Of a DNA stretch of 43,481 bases, positions 15,877 to 23,808 are shown one piece after another; positions within the stretch are counted from its first letter, which is position 1, and every line of letters begins with the position of its first letter. The notes under the pieces are model-generated. The model saw only the letters and a program-made list of their open reading frames with translations, was not told the origin of the DNA and made no database searches. The position numbers were made by a program, and so were the translations under genes. Origin of the DNA: an uncultured Verrucomicrobia subdivision 3 bacterium (GTDB lineage: Bacteria > Verrucomicrobiota > Verrucomicrobiia > Limisphaerales > UBA11358); assembly GCA_903865745.1 (NCBI GenBank), contig CAIPKV010000076.1, forward strand, positions 1 to 43,481, given 5' to 3'.

Positions 15877-16250
15877 CCTTGGGAGCGGCGAGCCAAATCC
15901 AGTTCATACCGTTCTAAACCAATGTCTTGCAATGTAAAACACACTCAAACCAGCGTCCTGCCCCGTTCCAACCGAGCGTACTCGCCTCTTTGCGTCAGGG
16001 CGTTAAATCCCACTGCCCGCCACCTAGCTGCCAAATTTAACTAGAAGTCGCCAAGCCACGAAGACAAAGCTTGAGAAGTGACGATTTCGGCGTGCGAAGT
16101 TGAATACAAACGCAATCCAGTTCCACCTTGGCGTCCTGGCTCCCTGGTGTCTTGGCGTTAAATTCCCCAGTACCCGGCAAGCTTTACCACCCGATGCCAA
16201 CTGGTAATTTAACCTTGTTTAATAATATATGCTTATACTTTACAGAATTT
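15877..16250. other. Gene-free stretch with degraded repeat copies
   Basis: No gene is visible here. Two degraded related segments occur, near 15953-16022 and 16130-16180, sharing GCGTCCTG and GGCGTTAAAT followed by CCC. They read like remnants of dispersed repeats. The promoter of the small RNA candidate begins just after it. Confidence 0.5.
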
Positions 16251-16251
16251 G

Positions 16252-16280
16252 TTGACAATGGTAAGCAGATATGATTTAAT
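16252..16280 (+). promoter_or_regulatory. Strong sigma-70-type promoter of the small RNA candidate
   Basis: Perfect -35 TTGACA (16252-16257), 17-bp spacer and -10 TTTAAT (16275-16280, five of six matches). The expected start is at about 16287, exactly at the base of the first hairpin. It is the most consensus-like promoter I find in the window. Confidence 0.7.
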
Positions 16281-16286
16281 TAGGAC

Positions 16287-16471
16287 GTTGCAGGCGGGCT
16301 GGTCGTTGGTAAAGGGGTGCAGCCGCCGGCAACAAATTGCTCTTTGAATTAAAAATTTTCGGTTCCAGTTGATTCAATTGGAACCCGTCATCTACATAAT
16401 CCCACTGTCGGATCATTTCGAATTCTCCGGACCTTTCAGCCACCCTCTGGCCGACTGGTCCGGTTTTTTTT
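16287..16471 (+). ncRNA. Candidate structured small RNA of about 185 nt (or leader of the next gene)
   Basis: Bounded by a near-consensus promoter and an intrinsic terminator. Three stems are visible. The first is 16287-16333: GTTGC/GCAAC closes GGCGG(G)CTG/CAGCCGCC with one bulged G. The second is 16361-16385 (GGTTCCA/TGGAACC). The third is the terminator stem 16427-16463 with an inner GCCA/TGGC helix. No reading frame of interest lies on this strand. I cannot assign it to a known family: the 5' and 3' ends do not pair as in 6S RNA, and no riboswitch consensus was recognised. It ends 90 bp before the secreted-protein gene at 16562, so it may instead be a transcription-attenuating leader. Confidence 0.55.
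16427..16471 (+). terminator. Intrinsic terminator of the small RNA candidate
   Basis: Stem CCGGACC (16427-16433) with GGTCCGG (16457-16463), an internal GCCA/TGGC pairing, then eight T (16464-16471). Confidence 0.8.
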
Positions 16472-16561
16472 GCCCTGAACAGTCCTCCCACTTGTCATCA
16501 AAATGTCACTTGCGGTAAACCGACCTCGTTTTAGGCTGTCAGCAGAAATTTAATCATCTTT

Positions 16562-17260
16562 ATGAAATTAAAATCTTATTTATTTGTATTGGCCATCGCG
16601 GCCACGGTGATTTTGCCATCGTTGGTTTCAGCGCAAGGCGTGGTTGGCGGTAATCAGAATGGTTTTGGCCCGGGCGGCTATATTCCGGTGCCGCTACCGC
16701 CCATCAATTCCAAGTCAACCAATTTGCCCGCCGGTAAGCTTACCAGCAGCCTCACCCTGCCGGGCTATGATTTTGAACTAGTCGAGATTTCCGGTCAGCC
16801 AGTACAGTTGACGGTGGATAGTGCGCCGGTGGTCGCGCCGCTCGCCTCGGCTTTTACCAGCACCAATACGAATATTCTCGGCTTTGTTGCCTCTTTTAAG
16901 CTAGATAACGCAACGGCCGTGAACCGCACCTTCGGTTTCGCCGCCGCTTACTACGCCAACCTGCGCGTGGGTTTCCGCGTGCTGGATAGCAACGACAATG
17001 TGGTCTGGCAATCGTACCAATTGCTGGTCGATATCCCGCCGGGCCAGCCGGCGGTGGCCTTGACGCTGGGCAAGAAGTCCGCGTGGGTCAACCAAGTCTT
17101 CGTACCGGTCTACAGTCAGGGTCAGGCAGTTCTTCAACCCGGCGATTACACGCTGGAGGCGGAAGTCCTCGGGTCACCGGCTTATTCAGCGCGCTCAGCC
17201 TTCACGGTGGGCACCATTGTTGGTGGCCCCATCATTAATCCGACTCCACTCATCAAATAA
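16562..17260 (+). CDS. Secreted protein of unknown function, possible BsuPI-like beta domain
   Basis: A 232-residue protein with a clear signal peptide (MKLKSYLFVLAIAATVILPS, cleavage after VSA). I do not recognise the family with certainty. A Gly/Pro-rich linker (residues 26-55) is followed by a beta-rich domain. The segment from about 125 to 215 (FRVLDSNDNVVWQSYQLLVD, then VLQPGDYTLEAEV) has the layout of BsuPI-like or similar immunoglobulin-type domains, in which 'modifier ... W ... LxPGxYxLxAxL' is typical. There are no cysteines or catalytic motifs. It starts 90 bp after the small RNA terminator and ends at a bidirectional terminator shared with the convergent phosphoesterase gene. No strong ribosome binding site precedes the ATG. 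Confidence 0.75.
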   Translation: MKLKSYLFVLAIAATVILPSLVSAQGVVGGNQNGFGPGGYIPVPLPPINSKSTNLPAGKLTSSLTLPGYDFELVEISGQPVQLTVDSAPVVAPLASAFTSTNTNILGFVASFKLDNATAVNRTFGFAAAYYANLRVGFRVLDSNDNVVWQSYQLLVDIPPGQPAVALTLGKKSAWVNQVFVPVYSQGQAVLQPGDYTLEAEVLGSPAYSARSAFTVGTIVGGPIINPTPLIK

Positions 17261-17336
17261 CCGGCCGTTGCGGCCCGGACTTGATAAGGATGGTTCAGTT
17301 GCAAGCCGCGCAAACGGTTTTGGCCTAAAACAAACA

Positions 17337-17385
17337 GGCCACTCCGGCTCCGTTTAACGGACGCGCAGAGTGGCCTTTTCGTTTT
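17337..17385. terminator. Bidirectional terminator between convergent genes
   Basis: Arms GGCCACTC (17337-17344) and GAGTGGCC (17368-17375) with an inner TCCG/CGGA stem, followed by TTTTCGTTTT on the plus strand and preceded by an A-rich stretch. It sits between the gene ending at 17260 and the convergent gene ending at 17393. Confidence 0.75.
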
Positions 17386-17392
17386 AAGTGCG

Positions 17393-18751
17393 TTACGCGG
17401 CTTCAAAATGGACCAGCTTGTGGCTGGTTAAATCCACGGTTACCGAATCGTCCGGGGTCTTGGCGTCTTCGCCATCTGCCGCCGGATGATATTCAATGCG
17501 TAGTTGCTGGGCATTCACGATGACGCGCAGGTAGCCGAAATCCTGGTCGTCGTAATTCTCGAGTGTCACGGAATTGTACCCCGTGGAGTAAGCCAGTTGC
17601 GGCGCGGGTGTGCGCAGGGCGGCCATCCCCTTCTTGGTGAGCTTGCTCACGGCGTGACCACCGTTACCGCACACGATGAAGGGAGTTTCCCGGCCATCTT
17701 GCACGCGGGTGAAGCGTTGATAATTATGGGCGTGACCGGACAGCACTGCGTGCGGCCAGACACCCGCCGTAGTACAAGCCGCATCAATGTCCTCCAACAT
17801 CAGCGGGCTGCCAAGATGTTTGCCAGCCACTTGCGTGGCCGTTTGCGCCACGTACGGCGGATGATGCACGGCGATGATAACCGCGCCGGTAAAATCTTCA
17901 TTCTTCACGCGTTCCAGGGCGGCCGTGAGAAAGTTCACCTGCGCACGACCGAGCTGTTTGAATTGCTCATCGTTCTGGTCCGAGATGATGCCGGGATCTT
18001 CGAGGCAATTGCTGTAGAGACCGAGAATGCGGACGAACGGCGCTTCCAACGTGAAATAAACGCCCGGCTGAATCTGCGCGGTGCGCGGTAAACCACCGGC
18101 TTCCGGCGTGCGATGAAACGGCTGGCCCGCTGCGCAGAAATTATTCAGAAAGGCGGACAACGGCTTGGCCGTCTTATCGAGCGGCGACACCATGCCGTCG
18201 TGATTGCCGGGAACGGCAAAGATGGGCGCATGATAATCGCGATACGGATCATAAAACTGGTCGTAGTAATATTGGGCCTCGCCGAAACTGTAAACGACGT
18301 CGCCGAGGTGATAGAAGAAGGAGGGCACGTCCTTGTCTTGCGCTTCGTCAAAGTCGGCGATCAATTTATCAGCCACGAGGTTTTGATCCGTCGGACCTTT
18401 GGTATTGCCGGTATCGCCCACGCTGTGAAACACGATTTGGCCGGCGGCTTCAATTTTGTTGATAGCCTCATTGCCATGATTGCCCAGCGCCTGAGCGAGG
18501 GTTAGCACGGGTTCTTCGGTGCCAGTGACGACGGGAAACGTCAGCGGGGGAATCTTGCCACGTTCGCTATCAAGGATGGTGTAAGCACCCGTATCTGAGC
18601 CGTGCTTGACGTGAAATTGCACCGGATCTTGCGTTGGCTGAGTTTCAGCGAACTGCGGGTCGTTGGTTTCCTGATTGGCAACGGGGACCGGGCTGGCGGC
18701 GGCGCGAACAGCGCGGGGAACGCGGCGGGGCGGCGTGGATTTGCGGGGCAT
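17393..18751 (-). CDS. Calcineurin-like metallophosphoesterase
   Basis: A 452-residue predicted metal-dependent phosphatase. The two-metal motifs are all present: GDTGN, YHLGDVVYSFGE, VPGNHDG, VHHPPY and SGHAHNYQRF, which is the order of acid phosphatase type 7 and related calcineurin-like phosphatases. The catalytic domain covers about residues 105-370 and a beta-rich C-terminal part follows. The ATG at 18751 is chosen because AAGGAG lies 4-5 nt upstream (complement of 18755-18760), one of the best Shine-Dalgarno sequences in the window. A longer frame to 18865 exists but looks untranslated. The N-terminus is basic and Pro/Ala-rich (MPRKSTPPRRVPRAVRAAAS) with no signal peptide. The substrate is unknown. 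It is transcribed divergently from the rhodanese gene and converges on the secreted protein gene. Confidence 0.9.
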   Translation of the reverse strand: MPRKSTPPRRVPRAVRAAASPVPVANQETNDPQFAETQPTQDPVQFHVKHGSDTGAYTILDSERGKIPPLTFPVVTGTEEPVLTLAQALGNHGNEAINKIEAAGQIVFHSVGDTGNTKGPTDQNLVADKLIADFDEAQDKDVPSFFYHLGDVVYSFGEAQYYYDQFYDPYRDYHAPIFAVPGNHDGMVSPLDKTAKPLSAFLNNFCAAGQPFHRTPEAGGLPRTAQIQPGVYFTLEAPFVRILGLYSNCLEDPGIISDQNDEQFKQLGRAQVNFLTAALERVKNEDFTGAVIIAVHHPPYVAQTATQVAGKHLGSPLMLEDIDAACTTAGVWPHAVLSGHAHNYQRFTRVQDGRETPFIVCGNGGHAVSKLTKKGMAALRTPAPQLAYSTGYNSVTLENYDDQDFGYLRVIVNAQQLRIEYHPAADGEDAKTPDDSVTVDLTSHKLVHFEAA

Positions 18752-18964
18752 AGGCTCCTTATGGTTGATGGTTAATGATGTTAATTGTGTGATCCAAACA
18801 ACGGGTGAAACTTCGTCGCGAATCTGAACGAGGTTTGTGACAAAACCATGTTGGCCCGGCAACAAATGGGCAACAATCGGAGGGTTGACTTGTGATTGAA
18901 CGTCAACGAACCTAAACAGTCAAAACCAACGTACGGTAAACCAACAACCACAATATCCACGAAC

Positions 18965-19351
18965 ATGAAAAAATTAATTGCCCTCCTCGCGACGGCGCTC
19001 TTAGCCGGCTCGCTTTACGCTCACGAATTCGCTGACATCAGCCCGACGGACGTCCTGGCCGCCGCCAATGCCAAAACGGCGGTGATCATCGACGCCAATA
19101 GTCCTGATTCTTACAAAGCCGGTCATGTGCCGGGCGCCCTGAGCTTTGCCGCCATCAAGGATAATCTGGCCGCCAGCCTGCCGGCGGATAAAAACACGCT
19201 CATCATCGCCTACTGCGGCAACCCGCATTGCGGCGCTTATCTGCGCGCAGCCAAGGCGGCGGAGAAGCTCGGCTACACCAATATCAAGCACATGTCCGCC
19301 GGCATCGAAGGCTGGAATGATGCAAAATTGCCGACGCAACCCGGACAGTAA
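18965..19351 (+). CDS. Periplasmic single-domain rhodanese-like protein
   Basis: A 128-residue protein starting at ATG 18965, which begins a signal peptide (MKKLIALLATALLAGSLYA). An upstream in-frame extension to 18896 is not needed. The rhodanese fold is shown by VIIDANSPDSYKAGHVPGA and the active-site loop AYCGNPHCGA with the persulfide-carrying cysteine, followed by GYTNIKHMSAGIEGW. Periplasmic proteins of this kind handle sulfane sulfur or bind thiosulfate or polysulfide. The exact donor and acceptor are unknown. It is monocistronic: its own intrinsic terminator follows 18 bp after the stop, and the phosphoesterase gene diverges upstream. Confidence 0.92.
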   Translation: MKKLIALLATALLAGSLYAHEFADISPTDVLAAANAKTAVIIDANSPDSYKAGHVPGALSFAAIKDNLAASLPADKNTLIIAYCGNPHCGAYLRAAKAAEKLGYTNIKHMSAGIEGWNDAKLPTQPGQ

Positions 19352-19368
19352 ACCGGTCTGATCTTCAA

Positions 19369-19398
19369 GGGCGACCCGGAAACGGGTCGCCCTTTCTT
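19369..19398 (+). terminator. Intrinsic terminator of the rhodanese gene
   Basis: Nine-bp perfect stem GGGCGACCC/GGGTCGCCC with a 6-nt loop, followed by TTTCTTATT. Confidence 0.85.
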
Positions 19399-19516
19399 AT
19401 TGCCCAAGGGTTTGCCAGATGCTGCCAATAATTTGACCACCAGCAGCCTACGAATGTCCGAAAATCGAAAGCGCTCTCCATTGACCATTGGAAAAGGTTT
19501 CACTAGCTTCGTCTAA

Positions 19517-19687
19517 ATGAGGAAGTTGATTAAAAAGTGGTATCCGCAGGCGAGTCGGGAAGCCCGCCGGAAGCTGGAAACTGTCCTCATCGTCTTCGTG
19601 GCCGTCATGATTGTGTGCGTCCTGTTATTCGTCGCCTTGATTATTTATTACCTTCATCACCGACACGTGACCCCCACCCTGCCGTAA
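19517..19687 (+). CDS. Small single-pass membrane protein (56 aa)
   Basis: A short frame from ATG 19517 encodes 56 residues. A strongly basic amphipathic N-terminus (MRKLIKKWYPQ, then REARRKLE) is followed by one long hydrophobic helix (VLIVFVAVMIVCVLLFVALI) and a short polar tail ending in LP. The charge pattern predicts the N-terminus in the cytoplasm. It is in its own intergenic space, after the rhodanese terminator. No good Shine-Dalgarno sequence is seen close to the ATG. The amino acid pattern, too ordered for chance, is the main support. Function unknown. Confidence 0.55.
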   Translation: MRKLIKKWYPQASREARRKLETVLIVFVAVMIVCVLLFVALIIYYLHHRHVTPTLP

Positions 19688-19789
19688 CCATTGAAGTCAG
19701 AAAAGCAGCAGACCAGAGCCGCGTTCAGCCTTTGAATCTCCGAATTAACACGCCCCGGACAGTCCATCAAACCGGCGGCGGACCGGACT

Positions 19790-20071
19790 TTACTGAATGC
19801 TGGTGAAATCGCCGACGGGACGCGTGAAGGTCGCTTGCGCGGGCGTCACGATGAGGGTGTTGGCAGTTGACTTGATGCTGCCAGACATGGCCGCAAACGG
19901 TAGAGCGACTACAAAAAACACTGAACCTATGACGGTGGCCGCGAAACAGCCCGGTCGAACCAAAGTCACATCAGCAATTGCCCCCAGGGAATCGTCATCG
20001 GCGCGACATTCATTGACACTTTCCAAACAGATCACGACAGCAAACAGAGCAATTAGTAATTTTGTTTTCAT
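19790..20071 (-). CDS. Small exported hypothetical protein (93 aa)
   Basis: A 93-residue protein with a signal peptide (MKTKLLIALFAVVICLESVN). The mature part DDDSLGAIADVTLVRPGCFA is followed by a hydrophobic segment (VIGSVFFVVALPFAAMSG) and ends in TPAQATFTRPVGDF. I recall the order 'VRPxCxxATxxGxxxFVVxLPxAAxSxS...RPxGDF' from a widespread family of small exported proteins without known function. The hydrophobic middle suggests membrane association after export. It points towards the 56-residue gene (convergent). Function unknown. Confidence 0.75.
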   Translation of the reverse strand: MKTKLLIALFAVVICLESVNECRADDDSLGAIADVTLVRPGCFAATVIGSVFFVVALPFAAMSGSIKSTANTLIVTPAQATFTRPVGDFTSIQ

Positions 20072-20194
20072 AGGTATGTTTTTCCGCCGAGTGGTTTTCT
20101 TTCACCGCAGCCTAGCGGATCGCTGAAAAAGCATCAACCTCGAAAGGGTTTAATCATTATCAGCAAATTCGAGCCTATTCGACCGATGACTGCT

Positions 20195-20698
20195 TCAGCG
20201 CAGACAAATCTTCAACGGCGCCTCCGGTGTGAGGGCGGTGGAAGAACCATTATTTAAGAAATGGTAAGTCGGCGTAAAAACCATTTTCAGTTTGCCTGCC
20301 ATAAACCACAGGTTCACGGTGCCATGATTGCAATCTTGCGGCGTGGCGGTGATTTCGACGTGCCGAACGACCCCGTTCTTGGCCGAGGTTGCCGTGCCCG
20401 ACACGGCCACAGGTTTACCCTGATTGACCTCAGCCAACTTCTGGTCCGGAACTTCAATCGCCAGCCGGCCATGATCATTTTTAAAGAAATACGGGAAGAT
20501 TTTGAGTTTGAATTCACCAACATAGAGGCCGTTAGTGCGGGTAAGCGGGCCAATGATCAGTGTGGCCTTGGCTGCCGGTAGCGGCATGCAGCTATTATCC
20601 AGGATGAGCACCCGACTAGCCGAGGCAGGTGCAGTCACTGCGGCTTGAGCACCACAGCTCGCCACTAGCAGCAAAATAAAAAGAATCGTTTTTGGCAT
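20195..20698 (-). CDS. Secreted hypothetical protein (167 aa)
   Basis: A 167-residue protein with a signal peptide (MPKTILFILLLVASCGAQAA; the Cys lies before the likely cleavage site and is not a proper lipobox). I do not recognise the family. The mature part is predicted mostly beta: LTRTNGLYVGEFKLKIFPYF, then GRLAIEVPDQ, PVAVSGTATSAKNGVVRHVE and a C-terminal KICLR. Wording such as 'GKPVAVSGTATS...G..R.VEITATP' suggests a domain of the kind used for small-molecule or metal sensing in the periplasm, but no motif is decisive. It is in the same orientation as the upstream glycosyltransferase, 69 bp after that gene's stop. Confidence 0.7.
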   Translation of the reverse strand: MPKTILFILLLVASCGAQAAVTAPASASRVLILDNSCMPLPAAKATLIIGPLTRTNGLYVGEFKLKIFPYFFKNDHGRLAIEVPDQKLAEVNQGKPVAVSGTATSAKNGVVRHVEITATPQDCNHGTVNLWFMAGKLKMVFTPTYHFLNNGSSTALTPEAPLKICLR

Positions 20699-20767
20699 AG
20701 GCGCGCGAAAGATAATGCCAAGCGAGACTTTATCAAAGCGGCATTTTTCATTTTATAAAAACAATCA

Positions 20768-21493
20768 TCAACGCCGGCCATCGTACCACATGAACGCCGC
20801 CTCGCGGTTCCGGACCGTGCGGCGGTGATTGAAGATGGAGCGAAAGAAAAAACCGCCGAGTTCGCGCCCGGTGTAGAGTTTCATCTTGCGGGCCGAGGTC
20901 TTGATGGGGTGCCGATGAAGAATAACGATTTTCCGATGCGTTGCCTGCGCCAGTTTTTTCAAGCGGATGCTCAAATCCAGTTCTTCGGCAGCAAAGAATT
21001 CATGACTGAAGCCACCCACCTGCCGGAACGCCGCCGCCTCGACAAAGATGAAGGATCCCGCCATAAGCCGCGTGAGGCGGCTGGAGAAATTCCAAAACTG
21101 CGTGAAGCCGCCGGCGACGAAAAGCTTTTCGTCCAACCGGATGGTGACGCCGCCCGCCAGCACTTTACCGGTCGCAATATTATCCGCCACCTCGGCGAAG
21201 AGTCGCTCGCTGGGCTGCGAATCCGCGTCCACAAACACCAGCCAGTCGCCGGTGGCAATGGAGGCACCGGCATTGCGGGCGCGGGCGATCTGATTGATTG
21301 GCTCAAACACCACCTTCGCCCCGGCGTTGCGGGCAATCTCAGCGGTGCGATCGGTGGAATTGTTGTCGCACACCACCAGCTCATATTCCCAGTTGCGAGC
21401 GATGAAGGCGTCGGCGGCAGAATTAATTTCAGCCAGGGACGCAGCCAGAAGTTTTTCTTCGTTAAAGGCGGGGACAATGACAGAGATTTTCAC
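20768..21493 (-). CDS. Family 2 glycosyltransferase
   Basis: A 241-residue GT-A fold glycosyltransferase. Translation starts at the GTG at 21493, giving MKISVIVPAFNEE, the canonical GT2 beginning; the longer frame upstream overlaps the divergent gene and is spurious. Visible motifs are CDNNSTDRTAEIA (nucleotide binding), ARNAGASIATGDWLVFVDADSQ (the DxD-type metal site) and, near residue 185, FFAAEELDLSIRLKK, which matches the acceptor-side ED motif. It has no transmembrane helices, so it acts at the cytoplasmic face. Neighbours do not form a polysaccharide operon, so the sugar and acceptor are unknown. The start lies 91 bp from the divergent CvpA-like gene. Confidence 0.9.
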   Translation of the reverse strand: MKISVIVPAFNEEKLLAASLAEINSAADAFIARNWEYELVVCDNNSTDRTAEIARNAGAKVVFEPINQIARARNAGASIATGDWLVFVDADSQPSERLFAEVADNIATGKVLAGGVTIRLDEKLFVAGGFTQFWNFSSRLTRLMAGSFIFVEAAAFRQVGGFSHEFFAAEELDLSIRLKKLAQATHRKIVILHRHPIKTSARKMKLYTGRELGGFFFRSIFNHRRTVRNREAAFMWYDGRR

Positions 21494-21584
21494 GCGCTGG
21501 CAAGATAGCCTGTGCGGCGGGCTTTTCAACCGGCAGCTGCAATTTTCGTCGTGCATTTTCCGGGGGATGATTTTTAATGGCGGT

Positions 21585-22811
21585 ATGAGCATTTGGATTC
21601 TGGCCATAGTGATCATGATTTCGACGGCGCTCGCCGGCTGGCGGCTGGGTGCCATCCGCGCAGCGATTTCATTTGTCGGCATCCTGTTCGCGGCGCTGCT
21701 GGCAGTGCCGATCGGCAAACTGGTGCACCCCCTCCTGCCCCACCTCGGCGCCGGTAATCCGATTGCGGCTTGGGCGCTGGCCCCGGTCGCCGGCTTCATC
21801 CTCGTCTCCATCGTGTTCAAAGTGATTGGCCAGCCGGTGCACAACAAGGTGGAACATTTTTACAAGTACAAGGCCGGCGACCTGCGCCTGTCCTTGTTCG
21901 AGCGCCTTAATTCGCGGCTCGGTATCTGCGTAGGGCTGCTGAACGGGGCGCTTTATTTCGTGCTGATGACCTTCCTGATTTTTAACCTGACCTACTGGAC
22001 GACGCAGGTTGCGGTAGCCCCGAACCAGCCGCTGGCCATCCGGTTGGCCAATCAGATGGGCCATGATTTACAATCGACCCACCTCGCGCGCGTCGCCAGT
22101 GCCGTGGGCACCCTGCCGCCCGAGTATTATCGGCTGGCGGATTTGGCGGGCTTTTTGATGCAGAACCCCCAGGTTGGCCCGCGGTTGGTGGAATATCCGG
22201 CGCTGACTTCGTTGTGGGAACGCGATGATTTTCAACCGCTGGTGACGGACAGCACCCTGACGAATGCCCTGGCTTCCGGCGTGTCCTTGCAAGAACTGCT
22301 CAACGACCCGACCGTGCGCGGGTTTCTGGAAAACAAAGAGCAGACCAAACTGGTCACCGGCATACTGCAATCCAACCTGGACGACCTCACGGTTTATTTG
22401 CAGACCGGCAAGTCGGCCAAATATGACGACCAAAAAATCATTGGCCACTGGGATTTCAATCCGGCCGTGACCCTCGCGTGGCTGCGCCAGAGCAACCCGC
22501 GGATTCCCGCCAGCGAAATGCGGGTGGTGCGCGCCCGCTGGACCCTGGCTTACGCGGACACCCATGTACTGGTGACCGGCGACAATCAGCTTTTTATTAA
22601 GAACCTGCCGAAATTCCTGCCGCAAACCCAACCCAAAGACCCCTTGTTCCAACCTGAAAACTGGAAGGGCGATTGGACGGCCAATGGCGATGCCTACGAC
22701 CTGCATGCGACTCTCAACGGCACGGACAAATTCATGACGGCCAAGGCGGAGACTTTGCGCCTGTCCATCAAGGACGGCAAAAACCTACTGATTTTTGACC
22801 GGGCTGACTGA
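21585..22811 (+). CDS. CvpA-family membrane protein with long periplasmic or soluble C-terminal domain
   Basis: A 408-residue protein starting at ATG 21585 (MSIWILAIVIMISTALAGWR). Four hydrophobic segments in the first 160 residues (near 3-20, 25-45, 60-80, 125-145) and the phrase GWRLGAIRAAISFVGILFAALLA fit the CvpA (colicin V production) family. Unlike the roughly 160-residue E. coli CvpA, this protein continues with a soluble domain of about 250 residues (SLQELLNDPTVRGFLENKEQ and a final lipocalin-like ADTHVLVTGDN...LYDLHATLNGTD part). The role is unknown; CvpA homologues affect envelope integrity. The stop codon lies within a 19-bp tandem duplication that repeats GACCGGGCTGACTGA. Confidence 0.8.
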   Translation: MSIWILAIVIMISTALAGWRLGAIRAAISFVGILFAALLAVPIGKLVHPLLPHLGAGNPIAAWALAPVAGFILVSIVFKVIGQPVHNKVEHFYKYKAGDLRLSLFERLNSRLGICVGLLNGALYFVLMTFLIFNLTYWTTQVAVAPNQPLAIRLANQMGHDLQSTHLARVASAVGTLPPEYYRLADLAGFLMQNPQVGPRLVEYPALTSLWERDDFQPLVTDSTLTNALASGVSLQELLNDPTVRGFLENKEQTKLVTGILQSNLDDLTVYLQTGKSAKYDDQKIIGHWDFNPAVTLAWLRQSNPRIPASEMRVVRARWTLAYADTHVLVTGDNQLFIKNLPKFLPQTQPKDPLFQPENWKGDWTANGDAYDLHATLNGTDKFMTAKAETLRLSIKDGKNLLIFDRAD

Positions 22812-22830
22812 TTTTGACCGGGCTGACTGA
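22793..22830 (+). repeat. 19-bp tandem duplication over a stop codon
   Basis: TTTTGACCGGGCTGACTGA occurs twice without a gap (22793-22811 and 22812-22830). The first copy encodes the last residues and stop of the CvpA-like gene, the second is untranslated. It looks like a recent slippage event. Confidence 0.85.
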
Positions 22831-22929
22831 TTTCGGAACCGGGTTTCTACTTTTGAGACACTTTTTTGAGGCGCACCCGCTGAATTAAGGCGTTTTTAGG
22901 TCGGCCTGATTCCTGCTGATTCTTATGAC

Positions 22930-23337
22930 ATGGGAATATCGCAAACAACCTCAGCCATCATGGTTTTCCTGACCGGCCTGCTCCCGGCCAGTTGCCACAA
23001 ATCTGCACCCCAGCAAAAGTCCGCCCCGCCCGCCGAGGTTTCCGCCGCCGCGAAAGGCACCAACAGCGCTACCTCCTATTACCGTAATCTCGGGGACATC
23101 TCCCTGACCAATCATAACGACACCTATTTCCGGCTGGCCACTGGCGAAGACTGCACGCTGACCCCCAAGCTCCTTGACCGGAACAACGTCCAGATCACCT
23201 TCGCCGTGGAAACCAAAAACGAATACGGCGAGACGCACAACTTCGCCGTCAGCCAAGTCATTGCCGAGTCCGGCAAACCTACGGAAGTAGCGGTAGGCGA
23301 CTTGAATCTCACCTTCACCCCCCGCGTTAATCAGTAA
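22930..23337 (+). CDS. Small exported protein or lipoprotein (135 aa)
   Basis: A 135-residue protein. The N-terminus has a hydrophobic segment (AIMVFLTGLLPASC) ending in a cysteine; the site LPASC is a weak lipobox, so a lipoprotein is possible but not certain. A Gln/Pro/Ala-rich linker (residues 25-45) follows and then a beta-type domain (ISLTNHNDTYFRLATGEDCT, VQITFAVETKNEYGE, GDLNLTFTPRVNQ). I do not recognise the family. It follows the CvpA-like gene by 118 bp in the same orientation and could be co-transcribed. No catalytic motif seen. Confidence 0.65.
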   Translation: MGISQTTSAIMVFLTGLLPASCHKSAPQQKSAPPAEVSAAAKGTNSATSYYRNLGDISLTNHNDTYFRLATGEDCTLTPKLLDRNNVQITFAVETKNEYGETHNFAVSQVIAESGKPTEVAVGDLNLTFTPRVNQ

Positions 23338-23353
23338 TAGAAAAAAGAAGAAA

Positions 23354-23383
23354 TAAAAAAACGGGAGGGAATTGATTCCCGTT
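23354..23383 (-). terminator. Intrinsic terminator for the 55-residue minus-strand gene
   Basis: On the minus strand AACGGGA and TCCCGTT form a 7-bp stem around a 10-nt loop, followed by a run of seven T. It lies just past the stop of the small gene at 23420-23587 and supports that gene being transcribed. Confidence 0.7.
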
Positions 23384-23419
23384 CAAATAAGAATTTCAGG
23401 AGAAATTCTTAGTTCAACT

Positions 23420-23587
23420 TCAGTGCGAAATCAGCAGGCGCACTACTTCCACCAGCGAGGCAATCAGCAAAGCCGACACCAGCACGCCCCAAATATCAAA
23501 GCGAGCCACCCGCTTCTCGCTCACCGAATGGAAATCAGTAATAACGTGGCAGAGGTTGCTGCGGTTTTTTTCGGTATAATGCAACAT
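23420..23587 (-). CDS. Small membrane-anchored protein (55 aa)
   Basis: A short frame from ATG 23587 encodes 55 residues: MLHYTEKNRSNLCHVITDFH, a basic stretch SEKRVARF, then one hydrophobic helix (DIWGVLVSALLIASLVEVVR) and a short tail. It has the layout of a membrane-tethered small regulatory or assembly protein. An intrinsic terminator on the same strand starts 37 bp past the stop. It converges on the 22930 gene. Function unknown; no larger conserved frame competes for this stretch. Confidence 0.6.
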   Translation of the reverse strand: MLHYTEKNRSNLCHVITDFHSVSEKRVARFDIWGVLVSALLIASLVEVVRLLISH

Positions 23588-23808
23588 ACCCAACTTAAAG
23601 CATCAACCTTGCCAACTTTGAAGAGCAATTCGTTTAATTAAAATTGCGCACCACAGCAAACCCCCACCCTTCTGCATTCAACCTTCTGCCTTCCGGCACA
23701 GTGACCGTCCGCCAGGACCTTCTGCATTCAGCCTTCATACTTCAACATTCCAGAATGGTGCCCATCCGCCAGGACCATTGACTCCATCAGCGATATACGT
23801 TCTTCTCC

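Noticed and set aside
16287-16471. 6S RNA
   Set aside because: Length and promoter would fit, but the 5' and 3' ends do not form a closing stem and there are three separate hairpins instead of one long interrupted rod.
16276-16491. Open frame of 71 residues on the minus strand over the small RNA unit
   Set aside because: It runs through the terminator hairpin and its T-run and has no recognisable features.
22068-22706. Open frame of 212 residues antisense to the CvpA-like gene
   Set aside because: Shadow frame of low-complexity composition; the sense frame has convincing membrane helices.
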